Translations under genes and position numbers: made by a program
Part shown: one piece after another, positions 1 to 8,373 of the stretch
Layout: every line of letters starts with the position of its first letter
How positions within the stretch are numbered: position 1 is the first letter of the stretch
Assembly (NCBI RefSeq): GCF_015999305.1
Contig: NZ_JAEAGP010000001.1
Location: 2,170,001 to 2,234,000, forward strand
Length of the DNA stretch: 64,000 nucleotides
Direction: 5' to 3'
DNA from: Erythrobacter sp. YJ-T3-07
Lineage (GTDB): Bacteria > Pseudomonadota > Alphaproteobacteria > Sphingomonadales > Sphingomonadaceae
Notes under the pieces: generated by a model
What the model was told of the DNA's origin: nothing
Databases searched by the model: none
Seen by the model: only the letters and a program-made list of their open reading frames with translations

Positions 1-360
1 GGCGCGCTGCCCGACCACCAGGATCATGGCATTGCCGCCATCGACCGGCGACAGCTGCAGAGTGACGTCGACCTCGCCGGTGGCGGGCACGCTGACCGTC
101 TCGCTGACGGTTTGCGCACCGACATAGCTCGCCTCGATCGTGTATTCGCCTTCGGGAACGTCGGTGAAGAGGAACGAGCCGTCGCGATCGGTCGTGGCGG
201 AACGGTTCAGTTCGACGATCCGCACCTGGGCGGAACGCAGCGCGACCGTATCGCTCCCGTCGACGACATAGCCGCCGACCTCACCCGCGATTGCCGGTGC
301 GGCAAGAGCGGTGGCGAGCGAAATTATGCCAACCCGCGTGGCGAAACGCATCTTCTTCAT
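1..360 (-). CDS. TonB-dependent receptor, N-terminal part (runs off the window)
   Basis: About 120 codons of the 5' end are visible. The protein opens with a signal peptide (MKKMRF..., cleavage near APAIA-GEV). An approximately 85-residue carboxypeptidase-regulatory-like beta domain follows (GYVVDG, ATTDRDGSF, VPEGEYTI), and then the transition into VVGQRA, where the TonB box and plug of an outer-membrane receptor normally begin. Receptors of this build import siderophores, vitamin B12 or oligosaccharides; the substrate cannot be told from this fragment. The ATG at 358-360 follows AGGGG at good distance; a second ATG lies three codons in. A 16-bp inverted repeat lies 62 bp upstream. Confidence 0.8.
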   Translation of the reverse strand, partial: MKKMRFATRVGIISLATALAAPAIAGEVGGYVVDGSDTVALRSAQVRIVELNRSATTDRDGSFLFTDVPEGEYTIEASYVGAQTVSETVSVPATGEVDVTLQLSPVDGGNAMILVVGQRA

Positions 361-422
361 CTGTAAAACCCCTAGGCTTGATCCCTGTGGGGCGCCGTTA
401 GGAGGGGATTTTTACGTCTGCT

Positions 423-438
423 TGACGCATTTGCGTCA
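423..438. promoter_or_regulatory. Inverted repeat upstream of the TonB-dependent receptor
   Basis: TGACGCA-TT-TGCGTCA is a perfect 7-bp inverted repeat in the 144-bp gap between queF and the receptor start, 62-78 bp upstream of the ATG. Its place suggests an operator for the receptor gene. No regulator is recognised and the motif matches no common named box that I know. Confidence 0.4.
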
Positions 439-504
439 GTTCGGAGAATCCGCGAACCGGCCGGTCGGCTGTGTCATAATCGTCACGTAGCCGGGTCGGA
501 GCCG

Positions 505-984
505 TCAGCCACGACCGCGATAGTTCTGGACGCCCTGTTCGGGCACCCACAGGCCTTCGGGCACCGGACCGCTCTGCCAGAATACGTCGATCGGGATGCC
601 GCCGCGCGGATACCAGTAGCCGCCGATCCGTAGCCAGCGCGGCGCCATCTCGTCGAACAGGCGCTGGCCGATGCCCACGGTCACATCCTCGTGAAAGCCG
701 CAATGGTTGCGGAAGGAGCCGAGAAACAGCTTGAGGCTCTTGGATTCGACGATGGTCGCCTGCGGGGCGTAGTCGATCACCAGATGCGCAAAGTCGGGCT
801 GACCGGTGACAGGGCACAGCGAGGTGAACTCTGGCGCGGAGAAGCGCACCATGTACAGCGAGCCTTCGCGCGGATTGGGCACGTAATCCAGCTCGGCTTC
901 TTCGGGGCTTGCAGGCAGGCCGGCCGACTGGCCGAGAAAGCGCGGGGTGCCGCCGGTCTGCGGATCGTGGGGTGTGTCGCTCAT
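505..984 (-). CDS. queF: NADPH-dependent 7-cyano-7-deazaguanine reductase
   Basis: This enzyme reduces the nitrile preQ0 to preQ1 in queuosine biosynthesis, in the cytoplasm. At 159 residues it is the short, unimodular type of QueF. The nucleophilic Cys57 and acid Asp64 lie in [10 protein letters not shown]. The family signature ESKSLKLF spans residues 80-87, followed by the substrate-binding SFRNHC. The gene stands alone here, divergent from the next plus-strand gene across 126 bp, so it probably has its own promoter. Nothing unusual was seen. The family assignment is firm. Confidence 0.95.
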   Translation of the reverse strand: MSDTPHDPQTGGTPRFLGQSAGLPASPEEAELDYVPNPREGSLYMVRFSAPEFTSLCPVTGQPDFAHLVIDYAPQATIVESKSLKLFLGSFRNHCGFHEDVTVGIGQRLFDEMAPRWLRIGGYWYPRGGIPIDVFWQSGPVPEGLWVPEQGVQNYRGRG

Positions 985-1110
985 GCCGCGTCATTGCCTT
1001 CATCGTACGCGCGGCACAAGCAAGCCTTTGCGTGATGACGATTCACCGCCTATTCAGCGCCGCCCTGCCCGGTGTACGGGCATCTTTCTCCTGCCCCGAA
1101 GTCCGAATTG

Positions 1111-2322
1111 ATGAGACGCGTCCTTTTCCCCTGCCTGCTGTTCTTCGCCGCCACGGCTGCCCATGCGCAGTCCGCCAGCGACTATCAGCTGCCGCCCGAT
1201 CCCAACGCGACCCCTACCGCGCGCCCGCAGGCGCAGGGGCCGATCGATCTCGAGGGAGAGAACCGAACCGCGCCGCGCGTGATCCTGCCGCCCACGGCCA
1301 CGCCGACGCCAGCCTTCACGCCGCGCCCCAGCGCTTCTCCGCGCGCGTCCGAGACCCCGCGCCCCCAGCCGAGCGCCACCCGTTCGCCCCGGCCCAACCT
1401 GCCGACCAGCGAGCGACCGGTTTCGACCCGCGAAGTGCTCGCCGAACCCGCACCCAGAGCCAGCGCACCCGCCCGCGCGAGCGCTGACAGCCAGGATTCC
1501 GGGGCCGGCTCTGAACCAGCCGATAGCACCGTAGTCGACACCGGTGCGCAGGAAAGCGCTCCCGAACCCGAGGCCGCACTGCCTGCCAATGTTCTGCCCG
1601 AGACGGTGCCCGAAGATGCGGCGCGGCCCGCCGATGCATTTGGCACATCGTCCGAAAACGGGGGGACGCCGGGCTGGCTGTGGGGTGCACTGATGGCCGG
1701 GCTCGCGCTGCTGCTCGGCGCGGTCATCCTGTTCGCGGCCCGTCGGCGCAGGCGTGCCCGGGCCGATGAGGAAACCGCTCCGGCGGAGCTTTCCGGCCCG
1801 CCGCTGCGCGAAATCCGCAAGCATAGCGCGCTCCCGCCCCTCGGTGCGGCATCGCTGGGCATCGAAGCGCATGCCACCACGCTCAGCCGCAGCGTGGTCA
1901 ACGCGACCGTCGCGTACCGCCTGACGATCGTCAATCGCGGGCGCGCGCCGATCTCGCAGGTCCGCATCGCGGGCGATCTGACCACCGCCCACGGACGCGT
2001 GCCGACCTCGCAGCAAGTGGCCGATCCGGATCATTCCTACCCCGAACTGCACGCGATCGACCATCTCGATCCGGGCGAGCGGGCGGTCATTCGCGGGGAA
2101 TTGCGGCTGCCCTTGAGCGAGGTGCGCGCGCTGCAGCAGGGGCAGGTGCCCGTGTTCGTCCCGCTGATGCGGCTGACCGTGGGCACTGCGGAGCAGAAGC
2201 CGTCCGCGCACACCTTCGTCATCGGCAGCAAACCGGCAGGCACCGCCGCCCGCCCCGCCCCGTTCCGGCTCGACGAAGGCCCGCGTACCTATTCGCAGCT
2301 GACCACCCGCGCACTCGCCTGA
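1111..2322 (+). CDS. Pro-rich single-pass membrane protein of unknown function
   Basis: The 403-residue product starts with a signal peptide (MRRVLF..., cleavage after AHAQ). About 165 residues rich in Pro, Ala, Thr and Ser follow, then one membrane segment near residues 187-211 (WLWGALMAGLALLLGAVILF) with an Arg-rich stop-transfer, and a roughly 180-residue C-terminal globular domain. The layout suggests a long periplasmic linker and a cytoplasmic domain; no family is recognised. The ATG at 1111 is preferred over an in-frame start 13 codons upstream because the signal peptide begins there. sseA starts 42 bp downstream on the same strand. Confidence 0.75.
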   Translation: MRRVLFPCLLFFAATAAHAQSASDYQLPPDPNATPTARPQAQGPIDLEGENRTAPRVILPPTATPTPAFTPRPSASPRASETPRPQPSATRSPRPNLPTSERPVSTREVLAEPAPRASAPARASADSQDSGAGSEPADSTVVDTGAQESAPEPEAALPANVLPETVPEDAARPADAFGTSSENGGTPGWLWGALMAGLALLLGAVILFAARRRRRARADEETAPAELSGPPLREIRKHSALPPLGAASLGIEAHATTLSRSVVNATVAYRLTIVNRGRAPISQVRIAGDLTTAHGRVPTSQQVADPDHSYPELHAIDHLDPGERAVIRGELRLPLSEVRALQQGQVPVFVPLMRLTVGTAEQKPSAHTFVIGSKPAGTAARPAPFRLDEGPRTYSQLTTRALA

Positions 2323-2364
2323 GCGCTCGACAAGCCGGGGGCCGACCGGCTATCCGCGCTGGCA

Positions 2365-3213
2365 ATGGACATGCTCGTTTCGACCGAGCGGCTGGCCGAA
2401 GAGCTGGCCGCGCCCGACCTCGCGGTACTCGATGCCTCGCTGCACCTGCCGATGGCCGAGCGCGATGCGCGCGCCGAATTCGAAGCCGCGCATATCCCCG
2501 GCGCCCGCTTCCTCGACCTCGCCGGGCTGCACGATCCCGGCTCTGCCCTGCCCGGCAAGGTGCCCGACGGTGACCGGGTCGCGCGCTGGCTGGGCGAACG
2601 TGGCGTCGGCGCGCAGACGCGGATCGTGCTGTATGACAATTCCGACCTGCGCAGCGCGTGCCGTGCATGGGTGCTGCTCGACCTCGCAGGCCTCGGCAAT
2701 ATCGCGGTCCTCGACGGCGGGCTGGCCAAGTGGGAGGCCGAGGGTCGACCGCTGGAAAGCGAAATGCCCGAGACCGCTCCGATGGATCGCCCGGCGACCA
2801 CCGTGCGGATCACCGACATTCGCGACAAGGCGGCGATGCTCGCCAATCTCGACGATCACCGCGAGCAGGTGGTCGACGCGCGCGACGCGGGCCGCTTTAC
2901 CGGCAGCGTCGAAGACGCCGTGCACGGCCTGCCCGGCGGGCATATCCCCGGCGCGCGGCACCTGTTCTTCCGCGATGTGCTGGCGGAGGATGGCACGTTT
3001 CGCGATCCCGAGACGCTGCGCGCGCTGTTCGACAAGGCAGGGCTCGATCTCGACCGCCCGATCGTGACCACCTGCGGCAGCGGCGTGACTGCGTCGGTCC
3101 TGCTGTTCTCGCTGCGGCTGCTCGGCGCTCGGCAGACCGCTCTTTACGACGGCAGCTGGAGCGAATGGGGCGCAGCCCCCGACACTCCCAAGGAAACCGG
3201 AGAAGCCCGCTGA
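2365..3213 (+). CDS. sseA: 3-mercaptopyruvate sulfurtransferase (tandem rhodanese)
   Basis: The 282-residue protein has two rhodanese domains. The N-terminal one (about 1-140) is inactive, with HIPGARFLD and RAWVLLDLAG motifs. The C-terminal one carries catalytic Cys237 in CGSGVTA, the loop typical of mercaptopyruvate sulfurtransferases rather than thiosulfate rhodaneses. It transfers sulfane sulfur from 3-mercaptopyruvate to thiols or cyanide. Its stop codon overlaps the proposed CTG start of metC (CTGA), so the two sulfur-amino-acid genes are probably translationally coupled. Confidence 0.92.
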   Translation: MDMLVSTERLAEELAAPDLAVLDASLHLPMAERDARAEFEAAHIPGARFLDLAGLHDPGSALPGKVPDGDRVARWLGERGVGAQTRIVLYDNSDLRSACRAWVLLDLAGLGNIAVLDGGLAKWEAEGRPLESEMPETAPMDRPATTVRITDIRDKAAMLANLDDHREQVVDARDAGRFTGSVEDAVHGLPGGHIPGARHLFFRDVLAEDGTFRDPETLRALFDKAGLDLDRPIVTTCGSGVTASVLLFSLRLLGARQTALYDGSWSEWGAAPDTPKETGEAR

Positions 3214-4418
3214 GCAAGATCGACAAACCGACCGGAGCCAGCACCGCCGCCGTCCTCGCCGGGCGGCGCGAGGAGTGGACCGGCCCGGTGGTCAATCCGC
3301 CAATCTGGCGCGGCAGCACGCATCTTTACGAGAGCGAGGCCGACCGGATCGCCGCGCTGGCGCATAACGAGGACGGTCATTTCCATTATGGGCGCCGGGG
3401 CGCGCCGACCCAGTGGTCGCTGGCCGAGGCGCTGACGCAGCTGGAGCCGGGGGCCGAGGGCACGATGCTCTATCCCAGCGGCACCGCCGCGCTGGCGGGC
3501 GCGCTGATGAGCGTGCTGGAACCGGGCGACGTGCTGCTGGTGCAGGACAATGTCTACGAACCCACGCGTTCGATCGCGTCCGGTCTGCTCAAGCGGTGGG
3601 GCGTGGAAGCGCGCTTTTTCGATCCCGCCGATCACGAGGCCTACGCCGCAATCTTCGACGACCGGACCACCGCCGTGATGCTGGAGACGCCCGGCAGCCT
3701 GACGATGGAAGTGCCCGACGTCCCGCGCCTGGCAGCAATCGCGAAGGATAAGGGCGCAGCCGTCCTGATCGACAATACCTGGGCCACGGGACTGGGCTTT
3801 CCCGCGCTGGAGCATGGCTGCGACATCACGATCACCGCGCTGACCAAGCATGCGGGCGGCCATTCGGACGTGATGATGGGCGCGGCAAGCGCGGGGGCCA
3901 AGTATTACGCCAAGCTACGACATACCGCGCAGAGCCTTGGCCAGGTGGTCTCGCCGGACGATGCCGCGCTGGTCGCCCGGGGCCTGCGCACCATGCCGCT
4001 ACGCCTCAGGCAGAGCACCGCCAGCGCGCTGAAAATCGCGCACTGGCTCAAAGCCCGCGCCGAGGTTGCGCATGTGCTGTGCCCGATGGTGGAAGGGTCG
4101 CCCGGCCACGACTTGTGGGCGCGCGATTTCAGCGGCGGGTGCGGTCTTTTCAGCTTCGTGCTGGCCGGGCACACCAGCGAGCAGCGCGCGGCCTTCGTCG
4201 ACACGCTGGAGCTGTTCGGCATCGGCTATAGCTGGGGCGGGTTCGAAAGCCTCGCCCTGCCCTTCGATGCCGCGCGCATCCGCAGCGCCAGCGCCTGGCC
4301 CAAGCCCGGCTGGCGCGAGGAAGATCACCTCGGCATTCGCCTCGCCATCGGACTGGAAGATGCGGATGACCTGATCGCGGACCTTGACCGCGCCTTCGCC
4401 ACGATCAAGCATAGCTGA
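3210..4418 (+). CDS. metC: Cystathionine beta-lyase
   Basis: This PLP-dependent Cys/Met-metabolism enzyme cleaves cystathionine to homocysteine, pyruvate and ammonia. Visible family features are the substrate loop HYGRRGAPT, the PLP-phosphate region YPSGTAAL, DNTWATG, and the Schiff-base lysine near residue 213 in LTKHAGGH. The homologous part begins directly at the sseA stop, and no ATG, GTG or TTG fits there. A CTG at 3210 overlaps the sseA stop as CTGA and sits 7 nt behind GGAGA, so CTG is chosen as start (402 aa, normal length). The 3' end overlaps the MscS gene as TGATG. Confidence 0.88.
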   Translation: MSKIDKPTGASTAAVLAGRREEWTGPVVNPPIWRGSTHLYESEADRIAALAHNEDGHFHYGRRGAPTQWSLAEALTQLEPGAEGTMLYPSGTAALAGALMSVLEPGDVLLVQDNVYEPTRSIASGLLKRWGVEARFFDPADHEAYAAIFDDRTTAVMLETPGSLTMEVPDVPRLAAIAKDKGAAVLIDNTWATGLGFPALEHGCDITITALTKHAGGHSDVMMGAASAGAKYYAKLRHTAQSLGQVVSPDDAALVARGLRTMPLRLRQSTASALKIAHWLKARAEVAHVLCPMVEGSPGHDLWARDFSGGCGLFSFVLAGHTSEQRAAFVDTLELFGIGYSWGGFESLALPFDAARIRSASAWPKPGWREEDHLGIRLAIGLEDADDLIADLDRAFATIKHS

Positions 4419-5584
4419 TGTCCGGCGTCGGCCCCAATTCCGCAACCGAAGCGGTTCTCAACCCCGGAGCGAGCCCCAGCCCCACGGCCACGGCGAGCGC
4501 CGCTCCGCTGCAGGCGGGTGAGCAGGTGATCCTGCAACCGGTGCCCACCGACGGCGCAACCGCTGTTGCCACTCCCATCCCCACGCCCACCGCATCGCCC
4601 TCCGAGTCGGTGAAGGCCGCAGACGAACTTGCTCAGGCGGTCGGCCAGCAGAGCCAGACCGTGGGCGACGTCATCCAGTCGCTTCAAGGCATGTCGATCG
4701 ACGTGGGTTCGATAACGATTTCTGTGTGGTCGGGGATCGTCTTCATCGCCGTAACCATCGGCGTCTTCGCGTTCGCGTTCTTCGGCAGCAAGCTGGCGCA
4801 TCTCGGGCTGGCGCGCGTCACCCGGCTCGATCAGACCCGCCGCCTGCTGGCGGAGAAGATCGTCACCATCGGTGTCTGGGGAATGGCGATCCTGATCGGG
4901 ATCGACCTTCTCGGGATAGACCTCACCGCGCTCACCGTGTTCTCCGGCGCGTTCGGCCTCGCGATCGGCTTCGGTCTGCAGAAGACCTTCGGCAACCTGA
5001 TCGCGGGGATCATCCTGCTGATGGACAAGTCGATCAAGCCGGGCGACGTGATCGCGATTGCGGATCAGGCGGGGGTGTCCACCTTCGGCCAGATCCGCAA
5101 GATCGGCATCCGCGCGGTCTCGATCACCACCCGCGACCAGAAGGAATACCTGATCCCGAACGAGAACCTGATGATCAATCAGGTCGAAAACTGGTCCTAT
5201 TCCAGCCGCAACGTCCGCATGCAGGTGCCGGTCGGGATCAGCTACCACGCGGATATCGACAAGGCGGAAGAGCTGATGCTGGAGGCCGCGCTGTCGTGCG
5301 ACCGGGTGCTCAAGTCCCCCCCGCCGACCGTCTGGCTGGACGGGTATGGCGACAGCAGCGTCAACTTCATCATCCACGTGTGGATCACCGACCCCGAGGC
5401 GGGCACCGGCAATGTGAAGAGCGCGGTGCTCAAGAAACTGTGGCACCTGTTTCAGGAACACGAGGTCGAGATCCCCTTCCCCCAGCGCGACATCAACCTG
5501 CGCAATGCGGAGGGGCTGGACCAGCTGATCGCAGCGCTCCAGCAGACTCGCGCGAAATCGGACAAGCCCCAGACCAAAGAATAG
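4418..5584 (+). CDS. MscS-family mechanosensitive ion channel
   Basis: The 388-residue inner-membrane channel has an unusual first approximately 100 residues: low-complexity Pro/Thr/Ser/Ala sequence (such as SPSPTATASA) and no signal peptide. Membrane helices follow near residues 105-130 and 150-172. The pore-lining TM3 is next (FSGAFGLAIGFGLQKTFGN), then the MscS beta domain with LIPNENLM and the C-terminal alpha/beta domain. Channels of this family release solutes on hypo-osmotic shock. The ATG overlaps the metC stop. The sulfur operon starts 64 bp downstream. Confidence 0.9.
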   Translation: MSGVGPNSATEAVLNPGASPSPTATASAAPLQAGEQVILQPVPTDGATAVATPIPTPTASPSESVKAADELAQAVGQQSQTVGDVIQSLQGMSIDVGSITISVWSGIVFIAVTIGVFAFAFFGSKLAHLGLARVTRLDQTRRLLAEKIVTIGVWGMAILIGIDLLGIDLTALTVFSGAFGLAIGFGLQKTFGNLIAGIILLMDKSIKPGDVIAIADQAGVSTFGQIRKIGIRAVSITTRDQKEYLIPNENLMINQVENWSYSSRNVRMQVPVGISYHADIDKAEELMLEAALSCDRVLKSPPPTVWLDGYGDSSVNFIIHVWITDPEAGTGNVKSAVLKKLWHLFQEHEVEIPFPQRDINLRNAEGLDQLIAALQQTRAKSDKPQTKE

Positions 5585-5648
5585 GCGCTAAAGAATAGCT
5601 AGCCGCACGCGAACCCATTCTGGTTGGCGCGTATCCGCCGGTCCCGCC

Positions 5649-6419
5649 ATGTACCCTCGCATGGCAGATATCGGCTCAATTTACCTCGTGGGCGCAGGCC
5701 CCGGCGACCCCGACCTCCTCACCCTACGCGCCGCGCGCCTGATCGAGGGGGCGGACCTGATCGTGCACGACGGACTGGTCGACCGCGCGATCCTGGCGAT
5801 GGCGCGCGAAGGGGCGACGCTGATCTCGGTCGCCAAGCGGCGCTCGAAACACACTCTCCCGCAGGAAGACATCAACGCGCTGCTGGTGCGCGAGGCGAAG
5901 GCCGGGCGCTCTCCGGTGCGGCTCAAGGGTGGCGATCCGCTAATCTTCGGGCGCGGCGGTGAAGAAGCCGAGGCGGCGCGTGCCGCTGGCGTGCACGTGG
6001 AGATCGTGCCCGGCATCAGCGCCGCGAACGGCGCGGCGGCGGCGGCGCAGATCGCACTGACGCACCGCGACGCCTCCAGCATCGTCAGCTTCGTCGCCGG
6101 CCAGTGCAAGGGACTGTCAGACCAGAACTGGTCGGGCCTCGCCGGCAAGGGCCGCACGCTGGTGATCTACATGGGCGTGAAGACCGCCAGCGACATCGCG
6201 GACAAGCTCATGGCGGACGGCCTCTCGCCCGACATGCCGGTCGCGGTGATAGAGAATGGCGCGCGCCCCAACATGCGCGTCCTGCGCGGGCTCCTCGCGG
6301 GCCTGCCCGACCTCGTCGAGCACGAAAGCGTCACTTCCCCGGCGCTGATCGTGATCGGCGAGGTCACCGCGCGCACCGATGCGCAGATCGCCGCCCGAGC
6401 AATGGAGGCAGCGCAGTGA
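5649..6419 (+). CDS. cobA: Uroporphyrinogen-III C-methyltransferase (siroheme branch)
   Basis: SAM-dependent methylation of uroporphyrinogen III gives precorrin-2, the precursor of siroheme, which the sulfite reductase two genes downstream needs. Family motifs are GAGPGDPDLLT at the N-terminus, VRLKGGDPLIFGRG and VPGISAANGAA. The ORF starts at 5649, but a second ATG at 5661 (MADIGS) begins nearer the conserved core; neither has a strong Shine-Dalgarno. The protein lacks the CysG dehydrogenase/ferrochelatase half. Its stop overlaps the next gene's GTG, so it is the first gene of a tight cysteine-synthesis operon. Confidence 0.93.
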   Translation: MYPRMADIGSIYLVGAGPGDPDLLTLRAARLIEGADLIVHDGLVDRAILAMAREGATLISVAKRRSKHTLPQEDINALLVREAKAGRSPVRLKGGDPLIFGRGGEEAEAARAAGVHVEIVPGISAANGAAAAAQIALTHRDASSIVSFVAGQCKGLSDQNWSGLAGKGRTLVIYMGVKTASDIADKLMADGLSPDMPVAVIENGARPNMRVLRGLLAGLPDLVEHESVTSPALIVIGEVTARTDAQIAARAMEAAQ

Positions 6420-6715
6420 ACCTTATCACCGGCAACGACCTGAAAACCGGCGCGGTCACCTGGTGGACCGGCGATGGCTGGTCCACCTTGATCGAGGACG
6501 CGGTCGACGCGGGCGATGACGCAGAGGCCATCGCCGCGCGCGAGGAAGCCGCGCGCCGCGTCAACGTGCCTTACGTGGTCGAGGCCGCACCCGGCCCCGA
6601 CGGCACCCCGCGCCCCTCGCACATCAAGGAGCGCGTCCGCGCGCTCGGCCCGACGGTGCGCCCCGACCTCACTCTCAAACCCGATGATCCGCAAGCGATC
6701 GAGCAGGTAATCTGA
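6416..6715 (+). CDS. DUF2849 protein of the sulfite reductase operon
   Basis: The 99-residue soluble protein starts at a GTG overlapping the cobA stop (GTGA) and ends in a TGATG overlap with cysI. It opens with LITGNDLKTGAVTWWT and has a conserved-looking PYVVEAAPGPDG segment, typical of the DUF2849 proteins found next to cysI in alphaproteobacteria. Its biochemical role is unknown. Sandwiched between siroheme synthesis and the siroheme enzyme, it may assist sulfite reductase assembly or activity, which is an inference from context only. Confidence 0.85.
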   Translation: MNLITGNDLKTGAVTWWTGDGWSTLIEDAVDAGDDAEAIAAREEAARRVNVPYVVEAAPGPDGTPRPSHIKERVRALGPTVRPDLTLKPDDPQAIEQVI

Positions 6716-8373
6716 TGTACGCCTACGACCAATACGACCAGGCCATGGTCGATGCCCGCGTGGCCGAGTTTCGCGACCAGTGCGAACGCCGGCTCGCTGG
6801 CAAGCTGAGCGAAGACCAGTTCAAGCCGCTGCGGCTGATGAACGGGCTCTACCTGCAGCTGCACGCCTACATGCTGCGCGTGGCGATCCCCTACGGCACG
6901 CTCAACGGCGGCCAGATGCGGATGCTGGCGACGATCGCCGAGAAGTACGATCGCGGCTACGGCCATTTCACGACTCGCCAGAACATCCAGTACAACTGGA
7001 TCAAGCTGGAGGACGCGGCCGACATCCTCGCCGATCTGGCGAGCGTGGAGATGCACGCGATCCAGACCAGCGGGAACTGCATCCGCAACATCAGCTCCGA
7101 CCATTTCGCGGGCGCTGCGGCGGACGAGGTGGCGGACCCCCGCCCCTATGCCGAGCTGCTGCGCCAGTGGTCGAGCTTCCACCCGGAATTTTCCTACCTC
7201 CCCCGCAAGTTCAAGATTTGCGTGATCGCTAGCGAGCAGGACCGCGCCGCGATGCGGCTGCACGATATCGGTATCCGGATCGTCGAGCGGGACGGAGAGC
7301 TTGGTGCGCAGTTCTATGTCGGCGGCGGCATGGGCCGCACCCCGATGATCGCCCCGCTGGTCCGCGACTTCGTGCCGCTCGACCAGCTGGTCACCTATTC
7401 GGAAGCCTGCCTGCGCGTCTACAACCGCTACGGACGGCGCGACAACAAGTACAAGGCGCGGATCAAGATCCTCGTCCACGAACTCGGCGCGGAGGAATAT
7501 ACCCGCCAAGTCGAGGAGGAATTCGCCCACCTGCTGGAGCAGGGCGTCGAGCCGCCGCTGGCCGAACTGGAGCGGATCAAGGGCTTCTTCGAGCTGCCGC
7601 AGGAACTGCGTCATTCCCGCGAAGGCGTGGCGCAAGAAGAAAGCGGGACCCCGGATCAGGTCCGGGGTGACGGGTTCGATCTCTGGGTCAAGCACAACAC
7701 CCACGCCCACCAGAACCCGGACTATGTCTCCGCCATCGTCAGCCTCAAGCCCGTCGGCGGCATCCCCGGCGATGCCACGGCTGAGCAGATGCGCGTTCTG
7801 GCCGATCTCGCGGAGAAATACTCCTTCGACGAGCTCCGCGTGATGCACACGCAGAACGTCGTCCTGCCGCACGTCGCCAAGGCCGACCTGCCCGCGCTGT
7901 GGCATGCGCTGAGCGAGGCCGGCATGGGTACCCCCAACGCGGACCTGCTGGGCGATATCATCGCCTGCCCCGGGCTCGACTACTGCAGCCTCGCCAATGC
8001 CCGCTCGATCCCCATCGCGCAGCGCATTTCGGAGCGGTTCGCTGCCAATGGCAAGGAAGCTGCGCTGGGTGAGCTCAAGCTGAAAATCTCCGGCTGCATC
8101 AACGCGTGCGGGCACCACCATGCGGGCCACATCGGCATCCTCGGCGTGGATCGCAAAGGCACCGAGAACTACCAACTGCTGCTCGGCGGATCGGAGGCGG
8201 AGGATACCAGCCTCGCCAAGATCACCGGCCCCGGCTTCGACGAGCATGGCATCGTCGACGCGGTCGAGACCGCCGCCGATGTCTACCTGCGCGAACGCCA
8301 GGATGGCGAGCGGTTCCTCGACACCTACCGCCGGATCGGCATGGCTCCGTTCAAGGAGGCGCTCTATGCCTGA
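6715..8373 (+). CDS. cysI: Sulfite reductase (siroheme, [4Fe-4S]) hemoprotein subunit
   Basis: The 552-residue enzyme reduces sulfite to sulfide. It has two ferredoxin-like half domains and siroheme/iron-sulfur modules. The cluster and siroheme ligands are visible as C418-x5-C424 (CPGLDYC) and C461-x3-C465 (CINAC), followed by GHHHAGHIG. No CysJ flavoprotein gene is adjacent, so a ferredoxin-type or other electron donor is likely. Between residues about 299 and 320 an approximately 63-bp palindromic repeat is carried in frame, adding HSREG...RGDG in front of the conserved FDLWVKHNTH. The 3' end overlaps the DUF934 gene by 8 nt. Confidence 0.95.
   Translation: MYAYDQYDQAMVDARVAEFRDQCERRLAGKLSEDQFKPLRLMNGLYLQLHAYMLRVAIPYGTLNGGQMRMLATIAEKYDRGYGHFTTRQNIQYNWIKLEDAADILADLASVEMHAIQTSGNCIRNISSDHFAGAAADEVADPRPYAELLRQWSSFHPEFSYLPRKFKICVIASEQDRAAMRLHDIGIRIVERDGELGAQFYVGGGMGRTPMIAPLVRDFVPLDQLVTYSEACLRVYNRYGRRDNKYKARIKILVHELGAEEYTRQVEEEFAHLLEQGVEPPLAELERIKGFFELPQELRHSREGVAQEESGTPDQVRGDGFDLWVKHNTHAHQNPDYVSAIVSLKPVGGIPGDATAEQMRVLADLAEKYSFDELRVMHTQNVVLPHVAKADLPALWHALSEAGMGTPNADLLGDIIACPGLDYCSLANARSIPIAQRISERFAANGKEAALGELKLKISGCINACGHHHAGHIGILGVDRKGTENYQLLLGGSEAEDTSLAKITGPGFDEHGIVDAVETAADVYLRERQDGERFLDTYRRIGMAPFKEALYA
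7609..7672. repeat. Palindromic repeat embedded in the cysI reading frame
   Basis: The stretch begins cgtcattcccgcgaaggcg and ends ggtccggggtgacg. It contains a hairpin ACCCCGGA (7648-7655), TCAGG, TCCGGGGT (7661-7668), and an outer pair TCCCGC (7615-7620) with GCGGGA (7643-7648). This is the look of dispersed palindromes common in sphingomonad intergenic regions. Here it is read through in frame by cysI. Confidence 0.75.

Noticed and set aside
4325..5461. Minus-strand open frame of 378 codons
   Set aside because: Antisense to the MscS gene; no motifs.
5585..5648. Riboswitch before the cobA-cysI operon
   Set aside because: The gap is only 64 bp and shows no cobalamin or SAM riboswitch elements.
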